Counted from the stretch's first letter, positions 20,536 to 32,350 are shown. The stretch: DNA of 64,000 nt from Ephemerocybe angulata (GCA_013368325.1 JAACJK010000173.1:248001-312000); one strand, 5' to 3'. Made by a program: numbers and translations. Notes: generated by a model from the sequence alone, not told the origin.

Positions 20536-22170
20536 CGAGTATTGAGTCTAAGGCGTTGGATGGGTGGAGTGGAGCGTGGTCCAAGGTCGTAGGTGGACGG
20601 ACGTTCTGGGCAGTTTGGAAGAAAAAGTGGCAGCTACCGAGCGAGAGTATATATACGTATGGAGGGCAGGGACGCACCGTGGTGGAGCTCCGTTCCACAT
20701 GCTTGCCTGAATCTCATCCTCAGATGAGTTAGGGGCGAGGAGATCGTTGCTGCCATCATTGATTATCCCAGGCCCCCGGCGTTTCAGGAATTGGACCGTA
20801 TGTAGTCCGGGTAATATCTGTGGCACCTATCACCACACATGTGCTGTTCCGGTTTACCGCTGATCTGAAATAAGCGCCTGGATCCGACGCTCCTCATCTT
20901 GTCCTCGGCTCCACGCCAAAGCATGCGCACACACAGCCTCGAACATGGCCAGGATCGGGAGCTGAATATTCATATTTCAGGGCAGGTGCCAGGACGCCCC
21001 GTCCGTCATAGTCGTGAGGCCTTTACAATTTGGCTGCAGCCGCAGATATTCCTGAGACAAAGTACATAGAGCAAGGCGGGCGCACCGTAAAGTATTCCCC
21101 CTAATAAGTACTTCAACGCCTCTCCATATTAGTTCACGACCACCCCGTAACCCGCCCACATCCTCCTCCTCCTCCTCCGTCTAAGTAACCCATCGCCCTA
21201 TTCATATTCATACCCATCGGCACTCAACATACCTATAGCTCTCGAATTGCACGCCGGGTCCTTGGCCAGCATACAACGATACCAGTAGAACTTGAACGGA
21301 CGGACGGATAGACGTCGCACGCCGGTAAGTACCCGACACCGCCCGGACGATAACCCGTTTCCTACGACGCCCCTGAGGAAGCCACTGTGCTAGTTGATGT
21401 TGTTGGCCCTGCGCGGCGGCGGCGGGGTGCCATCCAGGCGATGGCCGGCGGCCAGAGACTCGGATCCTGAATCTTTCAACCACCTCCCCCTACAATCAAA
21501 GTTCGTTCGCCTGAGCGCTTCTGACGCAGGCGAGCGCTTTAATATGACAAGACCGGTCCATTAATCCTCTGCTCCCCAACTCCAAGTCAGACTCGTTGTA
21601 GAACAGAAGAGACGGACGTACAACCAACTTCAATAACCTCTTCACTCTGAGTACCTTCCGGCCCCGGGAGAAATATCAATTTATCACTCATCCCACCACC
21701 ACCCACCCCAACACACCTCCCACACTCAAACCGCAGACCCAATCCAAACCCGACTCCAAGTGGCGTTGTCAAAACCGCAAATAGCATCGAGCACGCAGCT
21801 GGACCGTCTGATCATGGAAGAAACGAATGCTTATTAAGTAAGACAGACGGACGGACGAGTAGAGTAGAGTAGAGTAGAGTAGAGTAATGAAGGAAGCGGT
21901 GATTATGAGGGCAAAGTATGAGGGGGTCTTGAACCAGAAGACCAGGAATCCAAGGAGTCCAACCAAGCAGACCAAGAGTCCAAGAAAAACCAAGAGAATT
22001 TTGACTTCACACGGACGGACGGACGGGCACACGCGCAACGCCGGCCCCATGACCATGACGGGATAAATCATGAGAGGTATGCAAGGCTAAGCAACCAACA
22101 AACTCGAGTTCATGCAACGAAACCGAAAGTGAATGTTTAGATGAATGAATGAATGAATGGAAGTCGTGTC
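20536..22170. other. Mosaic spacer, no intact gene
   Basis: 20536-20930 is the promoter duplication of copy B. 21480-21620 resembles the downstream flank of the deubiquitinase fragment at 17.54-17.75 kb. 21800-22130 resembles 28540-28790, the downstream flank of the kelch-like gene (TCTTGAACCAG, CCAAGAAAAACCAAGAG and TTTTGACTTCACACGG blocks). A pentanucleotide repeat lies at 21857-21885. Nothing coding was recognised. Confidence 0.5.
21857..21885. repeat. (AGAGT)n microsatellite
   Basis: About six tandem AGAGT units. Confidence 0.8.
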
Positions 22171-22179
22171 GACCTAACA

Positions 22180-23180
22180 CCTAGAGCATCCCAGCCGCAA
22201 CAACACCCAAAACCGCCATAACACCCCCCATCACAACCCCAGCCCCCTCCCCACCGCCCCATTCTCACCCTTCCCCGCCGCCGCACTCGCCCCGCCCATC
22301 GCCTTCCCACCCGCAGCGCTACTCGTCTTATTCCCCCCACTCGTTCCACCTGTAGTCGTAGACGTAGTAGCACCACCAGGCACATTTTTAGCAGCGGGAC
22401 AGCGCTAATCTCCGCCCACGCGCCGTTAGCGACGTCTTACTATCCTGGTCGTAAGAGAGGAAGGAGAGTTTGCCGCTCTCGGAGGCGAGCTGGACGAGTG
22501 CGTTGGGGGAGGCGGCGTATTGTGCGCCGGGGTCTTTGAGGGAGGGGGCGGGGAGGGTTGTCGTGGTGTTGCTCTGTTGGTACGGTGGTAGGGTAGTTAG
22601 TATTGTGATTGGGGGAGAAGTGAGAAACGCGAAGAATGGAAGAGGGGAAGAGAGGAATGGGGGGAGAGAGGAAGAGAGGAAGAGAGGAATGGGAGGAAGA
22701 GAGGAAGGAGGAGGAGGAATGGGAGGAAAGGGGAATGGGAGAGAGGAGGGGGGAGAGGGGTACTTACGATGACGTCTACGACGTAGGTAGCGCTCCCGTC
22801 GTCGTGGATGTACGCGAACTGGGTCTGTACGCCTGTATCTTTGAAGAAAGACGGGGTCTTGCCGTGCTGCGTTGGGAAGTTGCCGTAGGACTGGACTTCG
22901 GGTTGGAGGTACGAGTCTACGAAGCAATACATCAGTCACCCCAACCTCGAGGAAACACAACGAAATATGAACGTTCAGTGAATAACAAACACCCGCGCAT
23001 TTCGCCCTCCTTCAAGCCGGGCACCCGGGTCGGACGCTTCCGCATTCAGCACGTACACGCTGTTGAAGAACTGGGATAAATAGAACAGGGGCGGGGAGGA
23101 GGCACGAGGAGAGGCTGTCGGAGGGCACGGTGTAGTCCTTGCTTGCGAAGTCGATGATGAGGGGATTTAGTCGTACCAGC
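22180..23180 (-). pseudogene. Kelch-like/GPI protein gene, broken second copy
   Basis: Minus-strand frames match parts of the intact gene at 28823-30505: LPAPSLKDPGAQYAASP near 22540, the exon 2 block YLQPEVQSYGNFPTQHGKT near 22880, VYVLNA near 23060, and the purine-rich intron (about 22640-22760) in the same position. The C-terminal Ser/Gly-rich part survives only out of frame. At about 23180 the sequence switches to deubiquitinase exon 6, giving a chimeric pseudogene. Confidence 0.75.
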
Positions 23181-23184
23181 GCGG

Positions 23185-24005
23185 TCATACTCTTCTCGGT
23201 CTTCGTCAACGTCCCGACGTTTATACCGAACGCTGCAAGGTGCGATTCGCGTCATTACACTTGTAGCAGTAGATATATGGCAGGTAAGGTGATGAGTTAG
23301 AGGCAGCGCTCACCTGTTTCGCCCTCTGCGGTGATTGTCCCAAGCTTTACGGCGACGGGGTGCCCCGTCTGCTCGGGACGCCGCCGAACTGTTTTCTCCC
23401 GCATCCGAGCGATCCGCAGGTTAGGCAGAGCCAGAGGCTTTCTTTGAGTCGCAGGACTTGCAGTGCGCGAGGCCTGGCGGAGGCGTCGGTCAGTGAGTAC
23501 TAAGGGTACGAGAGGAGGGGGAGCGGGGTCGAGAGACGCACCGCCGGTATCCACGAGCATGAGGGTACGCACGGCGCGCCGTGATAATGGTGAAGCAAGC
23601 GTACATCGGGGTTGGAGACGACGTCCTGGGAAATCTCCCGCCCCTTTTCGGGATCCCATTCCCAGCACTTGACGGTGGTGAAGCTGTCGTATCGCGAGTT
23701 TGTTCATCTTTGCTGGGGGTTCTTCGCCGTCGCCCTTCATTCAAAGCACAGTCAATACGGGTGCGTGCGATCGTAGCAAGTGGATGGTGGATATGCTATG
23801 ATATGTATAAAGCGGTTGCTCACGGGGGGATGGTGTATAGGAGAGTAAACTTGTGCCCAGTCTTCTTCACGTGTCTGGGCGTGGTGTCGGTCGGACGAGA
23901 GGCACCCGCCGTTGAAGCACATCAAGCAGACATCGATGCCAAGCGGGGAGTCCTAACAGACGAACGAAGTCGAATTCAGCGTTATACAGTACGAGAAAGC
24001 GCACT
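23185..24005 (-). pseudogene. UBP14-like N-terminal (zinc-finger) fragment
   Basis: Reads as pieces of exons 2-6 of the intact gene: [10 protein letters not shown] near 23735, the [10 protein letters not shown] region near 23920, [13 protein letters not shown] near 23330, and exon 6 near 23190-23240. Several frames and deletions; fused at its 3' side to the kelch-like pseudogene. Confidence 0.7.
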
Positions 24006-24556
24006 CCCGACGAATTCGGATTGAGACACATCTCCAGATTCATCACAGGTTGGCCAACCTCCCATCCTTACTCAATAACCTCAGAAACCCCTTCAACCTT
24101 CGCTACGAGCGCGCAAACGAACTCTTGGATATTTCTAAGGCAATCTCAGAACGGCAGAGAGCAGTGGATGCTATTCTTCTTACGCCTCCTGACTTCGCAC
24201 TGGTGTCTCCAGCTTCTCGTACCATCGATTTGTGAAAATCGTGGTTTTCTGGGCTATTCACGACATAGTGACAAGAGTACCGTCCACTGCGCGCATAAAA
24301 GATTGTCCTCCCATTTTAACTCACTTACCGTCTTGCGCATGGTATGTTGCATCTCTGTTTTATTATACTCATTGGAGGTCTGTACAATGCGACCCACGGT
24401 GCTGTGTCGAGCCTGATGGAGGTTTTGCTTTATCATCGGGGAGGATGCTCTACATGTGTTGCTTGGGATGTGGCATTCTATTAGCTTTTCGTAAAAGCTT
24501 GAATGTGACCAGAAAAGTTCTATAGAACGCCAGATTGAATACATTCAGGTAGCAAA
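24006..24556. other. Spacer with an unassigned short frame
   Basis: A plus-strand frame at 24050-24235 encodes about 60 residues (LPSLLNNLRNPFNLRYERAN start) that looks helical but was not recognised. Nothing else supportable. Confidence 0.3.
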
Positions 24557-25260
24557 TTACGGCCTCTGAGTAGGCTTAGGGGGTTGGGTCCGGAGAGGTA
24601 GAGTCATGCCTTGCGACGAGACTGGCGTAGGCCACGGAATCCAATGCTCGAATCTAATTGTATCCCCATGCTTCACACCCAGCTCGTTAAGCCGCATTGA
24701 CATCCTATGGGGATAGTCCTGTGGCGTAAGGGCGACATCCTTGAGGATCAGCGTGTAAGGTGACAGGTTCTCGTTGTCCGGATCATCCCGAGTCTTCAAT
24801 GCCTTTTCGACAGCGTCTATGAACATTAGAATTAGAATGTTAGGTTTGACCTTGACGGAGACTTTTGGCAGCTTTTTCTTGTTGTCGGTATTGACGATGA
24901 TGGCATGCACTTCGATCTTATTGTCGGCGCGCGCTTCGAGGTACTTCTCGTCTTCGCTGATGGAGCGGCGGTGTGCGGTAACGGCTCCCTCGAGGAAGGC
25001 TCGGAGCGAGGGTTGGAAAGGCACGTCGACAGTCTCGCGCGCTTCGAGGTGACCGAAGCCACGCTCAGACAGGACGCCGTCGATCTGGTAACGAGCATCG
25101 AGCTCGTTGTGGTCCTGTCAACTCGGTATTGGTACGCTCGTTATAGTTTCCAGACGCGCAAGTTGCAACATACGTTGTAAGAGTAAGCAGCGGCGTTGGC
25201 GACCAGATAGGATGCACCGAAGAGCAAGGTGACGAGAGGGACGAGAGTGAATTTTTTCAT
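24557..25260 (-). CDS. Secreted protein with ubiquitin-like fold, copy C (diverged)
   Basis: Two exons, 25174-25260 and 24557-25114, in phase, 214 aa. Signal peptide MKKFTLVPLVTLLFGASYLV then ANAA. The mature chain has DHNELDARY, then VPFQPSLRAFLEGAVTAH, the block shared with copies A and B. The distal part (LPKVSVKVKP, then a helix, then RLNELGVKHGDTIRFEHW) follows the usual ubiquitin-like ending, in which a turn of the type LGVxDGDTI leads into the last strand. This gives the best support for a ubiquitin-like fold in the family. A Pro-rich tail (PPKPTQRP) follows. No di-glycine end. Role unknown; an extracellular or effector-like role is only a guess. Confidence 0.7.
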
Positions 25261-26576
25261 GGCAAACTGGGGGCCACTTGTGCGTGGATGGCGGTTGAAG
25301 GGAGCGGTGGTTGGTCCTGCTTTTTTTGCGATGGAAAAGGTCCCCGGCTTTTATAGGCGCTACGAGCGGTGTGACGGTAGCGTCGTCACGAACCGACCCT
25401 TGATTGGCGCGCATGGACATCATTAAGGTTCGATGCGTGATGCGAAAACCTTAGCCGTTCGTCTTCAATGTAAATTGCAGGGCCTTGCAATTCATCGTCC
25501 TTATTCGAATGTACATCGCGCTACCATGCCACTGAACGCCAAATGAGATTTGAATTTGAGCTCTGGCATTATGAGAGGTAGGTACAAGCAGGGACTCAAG
25601 CAGGAATCGAGCCAGGTCACGTCGACGGAGCGCTTAAGCACATGCCACATTCTCTGTGTTTCCATCAGCACAGCTGCAATTTTTTACAAGCCAGACATTG
25701 TCCACACGGCGTCTAACTGAGATGAGATTGGTAGTTGCTAGCGAATTCTTCAACGGGTCTGTTTATACCGGCGTAAAAGCGCTCGTCCATCAACCTATTT
25801 GGGTCTCATTTCTGGGAAACGGGAGACCTGAAATCTCAAAGCTCGAGTCTTCAAAGGCGGACGGGTAATGCTGGGTAATGCTCCAAGATAAAAACGAACC
25901 CCAGAAGGAACCTAGCAAGCGTGTAACACTCGTGTGACGCCCAAAGCGGCTGAGTGGACAGTGACGGTTGGAAAGGGTTTCTCCACAAGCTGTTGGGAAA
26001 CCTGGGTTCCTGTTCCGCCGCGTCATAGATCTTTAAAAATAGTTAATTCTGCCTGGTATTGGGTCAGGAGGCCTGACTCCGAAGGGATGGCCGGAGCACC
26101 TCCAAGGTGGTGCTTACAATTTGTCAGCCTGCTAGCAGATACCGGAGCCTAAATCTATTTTGTGGGGGACCTCAATGTACCAAAAAGGCTTTAAAGGGCT
26201 TGGAATACGACCTGTTCAATCTGCCTTCTCGTTGAGCGCGACCTTCCGGCGCTTATATCCATACACTGCGAGAGTGGGGCATCTACAAGTGAAATTGCAA
26301 CATTGGGGATAAATTTGAGGGCTTAATACACTATATGAGTCAGTATAAAGCTGTTTAGAATTGCTCGGGGCTGGTACCACCTAGTCAGCGCTCAGTTCAA
26401 CCTTTTTCAAGAGGGCATGGGAGCCGCGCCATCACCCTGGCCGGCCGGTCGCACAGATAGTGCCAAATATTGCGACCGCCGACAGAGAAACTTTCATTGA
26501 ACGAAAGTTACACATGCCATCGAATACAAGTACATTCCAAGTTCAACGCTGCCTCCACCGATTTATCCAAGCACCT
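25261..26576. other. Gene-poor stretch
   Basis: The first 150 bp form the promoter side of copy C. The rest has only short frames without motifs on both strands. No repeats or RNA genes recognised. Confidence 0.4.
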
Positions 26577-28000
26577 CAAACCCTCTCAAAGAAATACAAA
26601 TAAGCCAACCGCTTCAACTCCCTCACACTCTCCCGATCCGCCTTCACAACCTTCTCATCATTAAACAACACCCACCCCTCATCTCAATCCCCCGCCGCCT
26701 CGACGCGGATGTGCGCCACGTAGTGCCCCGAGTGCACCGACAGGCCCTTGTGCAAGATGAACGCCTTAAGGCGGTACTTCACAGGCACCTCGGTCGAGCC
26801 AGGCAACTCAGCCGGCGCCCCTCGTCTCCCCCTTCTTTTGCAGAGGCGCTAGTGTCTTCACCCGTATCATCCGGGTGGCTGAAGAGCCACTCAGCAGCGC
26901 GTTCGGCGTCGCCCGACTGCCGACTGTATAGGGAGAAAGGAGAATTAGGTTAATGAACGTGATGGCCTGAGGGATTGTTTTTTCAACGCCTTCCTCGCCT
27001 GCGCACTCGTGAACCCCATATCAGCCAACATCCCCACCATCTCCGGCTCGGCTCCGCACCCCCACCCCCCGAAGTCTTCGCCACAATAGGATCATCGATA
27101 TCTAAACACACACCCCAGAACCCCCAACCAGCATCACGTTGGTCCATCAAGCTACAGAAGAAACATCGAGCTGAAATAAAACTGACCTGCATCCTCCATA
27201 TGCTCAAACAACCACCCCATCGCCACCTCCGCATCCGAATTCACCGTCGCAAGCAAGGCCTTCTGACGCCTCACAAGCGGGAACCCCATCATCTGCAACT
27301 GCTCCAACGCAGCCGCATTGAACTCCAGCAGACGGTCCCCTCCTCCTCCTCCCGCCGAAGCAATACCAGTATCCTCGGGCAGAGGCTCTTCACCATCTTT
27401 GAGCCGGGTTCCGAGGTGTTTCTCGGTGAACTCGAGGACCTTGGTGAGGGGAGGATGGTTGGGATGTCGGGGAATAACATGAGTTGCCTTTGGTATTGGA
27501 AGGAGGGGAAGAGGCGCGTACCGAGCTTCCCAGGAACCCAGTTTACCAACTGGAACTTCTTGGCGTTACGACCAACACTTTAGGAAAGGACGCGAACTTC
27601 GTGTCCCTAGACCCCAAATCAGCCTGTATACTTCAGATATAGGCGAAAAACTCACTTGAGCGAAACGACGTTCTCCGCACAAGCCGGACACGCATACTCC
27701 AACGCCACAGTCCCAAGCAGCCCATCCAAACAGCTCGTCAACTTGAACTACACCTCTTCGTATTCAGCCTTCCCCTCTCCCTCCCCCTCAACGTTCATCG
27801 CATCCCCACTCGAAGGCTTCGGCGCATTCGCAGGCACAGCAACACTCACGACATCCTGCTCATCCCTCCTATACCTCCCTCTTACCTCGAAGGTAGACGG
27901 ACACTCACCCAACGTACATATGTAGGATACAACCTCCTTAACCCCAAACGCCCCTGAAGTAAGCCAAAATCCTATCGAAATAGAACGCAGCTGAGCCAAT
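26577..28000 (-). pseudogene. UBP14-like C-terminal half, pseudogene
   Basis: Ordered remnants of exons 11 to 7 of the intact gene on the minus strand: the exon 11 tail and SGHYVAHIR region (26577-26940), exon 10 (26975-27110), exon 9 with the UBA-like [10 protein letters not shown] region (27180-27470), exon 8 (near 27540), and the 3' part of exon 7 (27650-27960: CPACAENVV and [17 protein letters not shown]). Frames are broken several times. Upstream of about 28000 the catalytic Cys exon is absent. Confidence 0.8.
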
Positions 28001-28822
28001 CCACCTCCTTCGCCCCCACGAACATCTACTTTCCCTCCCCGGAAGAAATAAGTACCAAACGCCCCCAAAACCCAATCCCCCATGCAGGGCCCCGCGGCGT
28101 AACAATTAAAGTAAGCGCTAAACTGATATGTATCAGATAGACGCCCTCGCCAAAAATGAGAGAACTTGAATGAGAATCCAGAAGAGTACTTATCAGTGAC
28201 GGCTGGTGTCAAAAGCGACCGATGGCCATGGGCAAGCCAGGGGTGGGGGAAGGGACGAGGTAAAGCTAAAGCTGGAGTCGAACCTGTCACACAAAATGCA
28301 CGAGGGAGGACGGGAGGATGGTAGATCTAGACTCACCACCCACTCTGAATCATTCGACACGGGTCCCTTAACCTCAAAAGCCCAAGTCAAGCCAAGATCC
28401 TGTCGAAGCAAGGAGTCCAAGTCACCTTCCCTCGTGGCGGCATCCGTGTACTTACTGTAAGCGCCGAACTGCGACTCATCCCAGATAGATAGATAGGTAG
28501 GTAGACGCGTGGTATTGGATCATGAAAAGAGTCCTTGAATTAAGTATGCTGAGTACAACGAAGCGGTGATTATGAGGGGCTGAGTATGAGGTAGGGTCTT
28601 GAACCAGCAGACCAGAAGAGCCAAGAGAGAGTCCAAGAAAAACCAAGAGCACCAAGAAAATTTTGACTTCACACGGGCGAGGGCTCGAGGCGGATGCAAA
28701 GAGGGTAATGAATCACGATGGAGGGGGTAGGTAACAAACTCGACCTCATGCAACGAAACCGAAAGTAAATGTCTGAACGGATGTTTGGCAAGCGAAAGAA
28801 AGTGTGAGCGATCGTAAGGAAC
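28001..28822. other. Flanking mosaic, no gene
   Basis: Contains two imperfect copies of a short block (around 28090-28140 and 28440-28500, both with GTAAGCGC(T/C)(G/A)AACTG) and the downstream flank of the kelch-like gene. No coding feature recognised. Confidence 0.4.
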
Positions 28823-30505
28823 CTAAAGCATCCCAGCCACAACAACACCCAAAACCGCCATAACACCCCCAAGCACAACCCCAACCCCCCTCCCCACCGC
28901 CCCATTCTCCCCCTTCCCCGCCGCCGCACTCGCCCCGCCCGTGGCCTTCCCACCCGCAGCACTACTCGTCTTATTCCCACTAGCCCCACTCCCACTCGTT
29001 CCACCAGTAGTCGTAGTCGCCGAGGAAGAAGAAGACGACGAGCCCCCAGGAACGTTTGTAGCAGCAGGCACACCCGTAATCGCCGTCCAGTCGCCCTTGG
29101 CTGTCTTGGCGTCCTGGTCGTACGAGAGGAAGGAAATCTTGCCGCCTTCGGAGGACAGCTGGACGAGCGCGCTGGGGGAGGCGGCGTATTGCGCGCCGGG
29201 GTCTTTGAGGGAGGGCGCGGGGAGGGTTGTGGTGGTGTTGGACTGTTTATTCGTTTATTCGTTTGTTAGTTGGGTGAAAAACATAGTATAGGGAGAGAGG
29301 AAGAAAGGGAGAGAGGAAGGGGGGAGAGAGGAAAGGGGAAGAGAGGAATGAGAGGGAGGAAAGAGAGGAAGAGAGGGAGAGAGGAAGAGAGGAAGAGAGG
29401 AAGAGAGGAAGAGAGGAAGAGAGGAAGAGAGGAAGAGAGGAAGAGAGGAAGAGAGGAAGAGAGGAAGAGAGGAAGAGAGGAAGAGAGGAAGAGAGGAAGA
29501 GAGGAAGAGAGGAAGAGAGGAAGAGTGGGAGGAAAGGGGAATGGGAGAGAGGGGGAGGAGAAAGGGGGAGGGAGAGGAGGGGTACTTACGATGACGTCGA
29601 CGACGTAGGTTGCGCTCCCGTCGTCGGGGATGTACGCGAACTGGGTCTGCACGCCCGTATCTTTGAAGAACGACGCGGTCTTGCCGTGCTGCGTCGGGAA
29701 GTTGCCGTAGGACTGGACTTCCGGCTGGAGGTACGAGACTGCCCAGTACCGAACCATTAGCACTCTCCTAGCCACGCGAAACAAAATAGAAAGAGAAAAA
29801 CGCACAATGAATAACAAACACCCGCGCATCACCCTCCTTCAAGCCGGGCACCCCCCCAATAAAATGAATATGATTCTGCGCCAGCGCCATCGTCGGGCTC
29901 TCATACCCCTGTGCCCCACTCCCCTCCACATCCGCCTTCGCCAACGCCATCTCGCCCACATCGTTCCACACCACCGCCTCCCCCGTCGCCGCCTTCTGCT
30001 CGCCCAAATTCAGACTAAGCATCTCCCCGCCCGTCAGCGCATAGAACACATTCGTGTCGCGGTCCAGTATAGCGCCGAACCCGCGCGTGATGTCGAAGCT
30101 CTGCAGGGGCACCTTGTCCTTCCCGGGCAGCGTCGTCGCCTGTTTACTCCAACTCTTCTTCGTGATATCATACATATACACCGACGTCGGGTCGGACGCA
30201 TCCGCGTTCAACACGTAGACGGCGTTGAAGAACTGGGATAAGTAGCACAGGGGCGGGGAGGAAGGAGCGTCGAAAGGGGGTCGCGAGCCTGTAGAGGTGA
30301 TGGCCGCCGCGGGGGTGCTGGAGGACAGGCCGTCGGAGGGCACGGTGTAGTCCTTCCCGTCGAAGTTGAAGGCGAGGAGGTTCCAGGAGGCGTCGAAGGT
30401 GATGCATTGGTTGGGGCCGGCGGCGGCGGCTGAGGCTGAGAGTGCGCAGAGGGAGAGCGCGGCGGAGGCTGCGAGCGCCAGGCGGGCGAAGGAGCGGCTG
30501 AACAT
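28823..30505 (-). CDS. Secreted kelch-like protein, probably GPI-anchored
   Basis: Three exons, 29833-30505, 29590-29738, 28823-29242, join in phase to 413 aa. Start chosen at the ATG before a clear signal peptide (MFSRSFARLALAASAALSL). The body has repeated Tyr/Asp/Trp-rich strands (FFNAVYVLNA, MYDITKKSW, FDITRGFGAILD, IHFIGGVPG) suggestive of a partial kelch or beta-propeller domain. A Ser/Thr/Gly-rich linker and a hydrophobic C-terminus (VLGGVMAVLGVVVAGML) fit a GPI-anchor signal. Intron 2 (29243-29589) is enlarged by a purine microsatellite. A further in-frame intron around 30235-30325 is possible, where the sequence is less conserved-looking. A broken copy lies at 22.2-23.2 kb. Confidence 0.7.
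29380..29526. repeat. (AGGAAGAG)n minisatellite inside an intron
   Basis: About 17 tandem copies of an 8-bp purine unit within intron 2 of the kelch-like gene. The pseudogene copy carries a shorter, degenerate version at 22.64-22.76 kb. Confidence 0.85.
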
Positions 30506-31506
30506 CGTGTGTGAAAGAGTGTGGGTGGGTCGACGAAATGAAGGAGAGGTGGAGAGGGAAGCTGCGTTGTCGTCAGCGATGGCTTCTGCCCCTCTTATGA
30601 GTTTCCGCACGGATCAGATGGGTCGTTATGTCAGCATCAGCGAGAATCCTGGCGGATTGCTCCCGGGCAGGCAAGGCGTCCACAAACTTGAACGACAGAG
30701 TCTGGCCCGGCGCGCGCTCAAGAATGGTTCAGGTGTACCCTTGTTCAGCAAGAGTAAGTCTGGTATGTGAGGTCTTGGAAAGGAGGATGAAGGTCGTCGA
30801 CGTCGCCATCCTTGAGAGCGTTGCCCAAGTACGTACGACGAACATCAGCAACTACAATCAAAGCCATGATCTCGATGTCGGATGAGTTCAATCAGCGTGG
30901 TTCGCTGATAGCTTCGCCCAGTACAGAGTCGTCAACGACGCTGGCTCAGTCCTACATAGAGAGCAGGCAAGAGGAACTCCGAGCCTCCCGATGCTCTTCA
31001 AAGTGGCGAAAGAAATTTCGAATAGACTATATTTAGCCCAATCTATACATAGCTCCCCGACCCTGCCGCCACAGCAGTCTATTTCTGCCACCACGAAAAA
31101 AACAAATTTTTGAAAGGCTTCATACCGGAAGCCACGTCTGCCAGTAACTGGCATGTATGTATGGTTCACCCCTTAACTCGAACTTCCTGTTCCTGTCTTC
31201 CCTGTAATCGCAAGAAAGATGTCAGTCGAATGCCAACGCCAGCGCCGTGCCTCGAGCCGCACGACCCCCCAGCGGGTAACCGACGGCAATTCATAAGTAA
31301 CATACAGAGTGCCGTAAAATCACCTGTGTGCATCTGGCTCAGTGCTCACCAAGCCACTCTCATGATCTTTGCAGAAAATACCAAGGGACTCTCGGTCGGC
31401 ACGGAGGGCCCAGAGGACCGTGATGAGTTCGTGAAAGCACAGGACCACGAAGCCAGATCTAGGAGAGCCCAACTCGCACAGAGTTACATGTACACCTCGT
31501 TCAACG
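30506..31506. other. Kelch-like gene promoter and spacer
   Basis: 30506-30860 is the upstream flank of the kelch-like gene and recurs at 31919-32350. The remainder up to 31506 has no recognised gene; short frames only. Confidence 0.5.
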
Positions 31507-31561
31507 ACGAAGTGGGTAACGATGGTAATGAAAAGTTCATTACCATCTTCACCCACTTCGT
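31507..31561. repeat. Hairpin downstream of an SSZ1 3' remnant
   Basis: Inverted repeat with arms of about 26 bases (ACGAAGTGGGT...ACCCACTTCGT), short loop. The matching hairpin beside the full SSZ1 gene (35126-35176) has different arm bases that still pair. Confidence 0.7.
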
Positions 31562-31911
31562 AAGTAAATAAGGTACTATCGACAAGACTCGCCACGGAGG
31601 GCCAAGATGTCCGCGATGAAAGAAAGCACACTTCCAAAGAACTATAGCCACATAAGAACATGAAGCAAAGGACTTCCACGTCTAGATTCCATAACGTATA
31701 CATACCAACATACATCTACACCTCCTCAAACCACACAAGCGCCTAAGTGCGCTCAGGGAGCAGGAACATGCACCCTCTGCGGCTCCGCAACACCCTCGCC
31801 AACCTCCGCAACCTCCACATCAACCTCGCCCTCAATCCCCACAACAACCTGCACCTTCTTCCCAGTTGCGTCACCCTTCGCCTTACATAACCTCCAACGC
31901 ACCCGAAAGTA
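31562..31911 (-). pseudogene. SSZ1-like 3' end remnant with its downstream flank
   Basis: 31745-31911 on the minus strand matches the last 50 or so codons of the SSZ1-like gene (VGIEGEVDVEV, VGEG, PQRVHVPAP), and 31470-31744 matches its downstream flank at 35100-35377 (shared AAGTAAATAAGGTAC and CTACACCTCCTCAAACCAC). It is cut at about 31911 and joined to a copy of the kelch-like promoter. Confidence 0.75.
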
Positions 31912-31918
31912 TCGTGTG

Positions 31919-32350
31919 TGTGTGGTAGAGTCAAAGAGTGTGGGTGGGTCGACTAATGAAGGAGAGGTGGAGAGGGAAGCTGCGTTGTCATCAGCGATGA
32001 TGGAGTACTTGAGAAGAGAGGATTTTGGGCTTCTGTGCCCCTCTTCAACCCCTCTTATGAGTTTCACGGATCAGATGGGTCGTTAGGTCAGCATCCGAAG
32101 CGATTCGAATCCGAGTCGTGGCAGGATTGCTCTCGGGCATTGGCATCCTAGCCCACAAATGCTCTGGCCCGGCATGCTGCGAGGTGTACCCTTGTTCAGC
32201 AGAAGTAAGTCTGGTATGTAAGGTCTTAGAAAGGAGGATGGATGTACTCACGAAGGTCGTCGACGTCGCCATGCTTTAGACTGTAACATAACCCAAGTAC
32301 GCGGCACGACCAACATCAGCAACTATAATCACAGCCATGATCTCGATGTC
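31919..32350 (-). other. Duplicated promoter of the kelch-like gene
   Basis: Closely follows 30506-30900 (GAGTGTGGGTGGGTCGAC, GGAGAGGTGGAGAGGGAAGC and GATCAGATGGGTCGTTA blocks). It now points into the SSZ1 3' remnant, not into a kelch-like coding region. Confidence 0.65.

Noticed and set aside
29270..29608. Open frame of RGREEERKRGREEERK-type repeats
   Set aside because: Produced entirely by the purine minisatellite inside an intron of the kelch-like gene.
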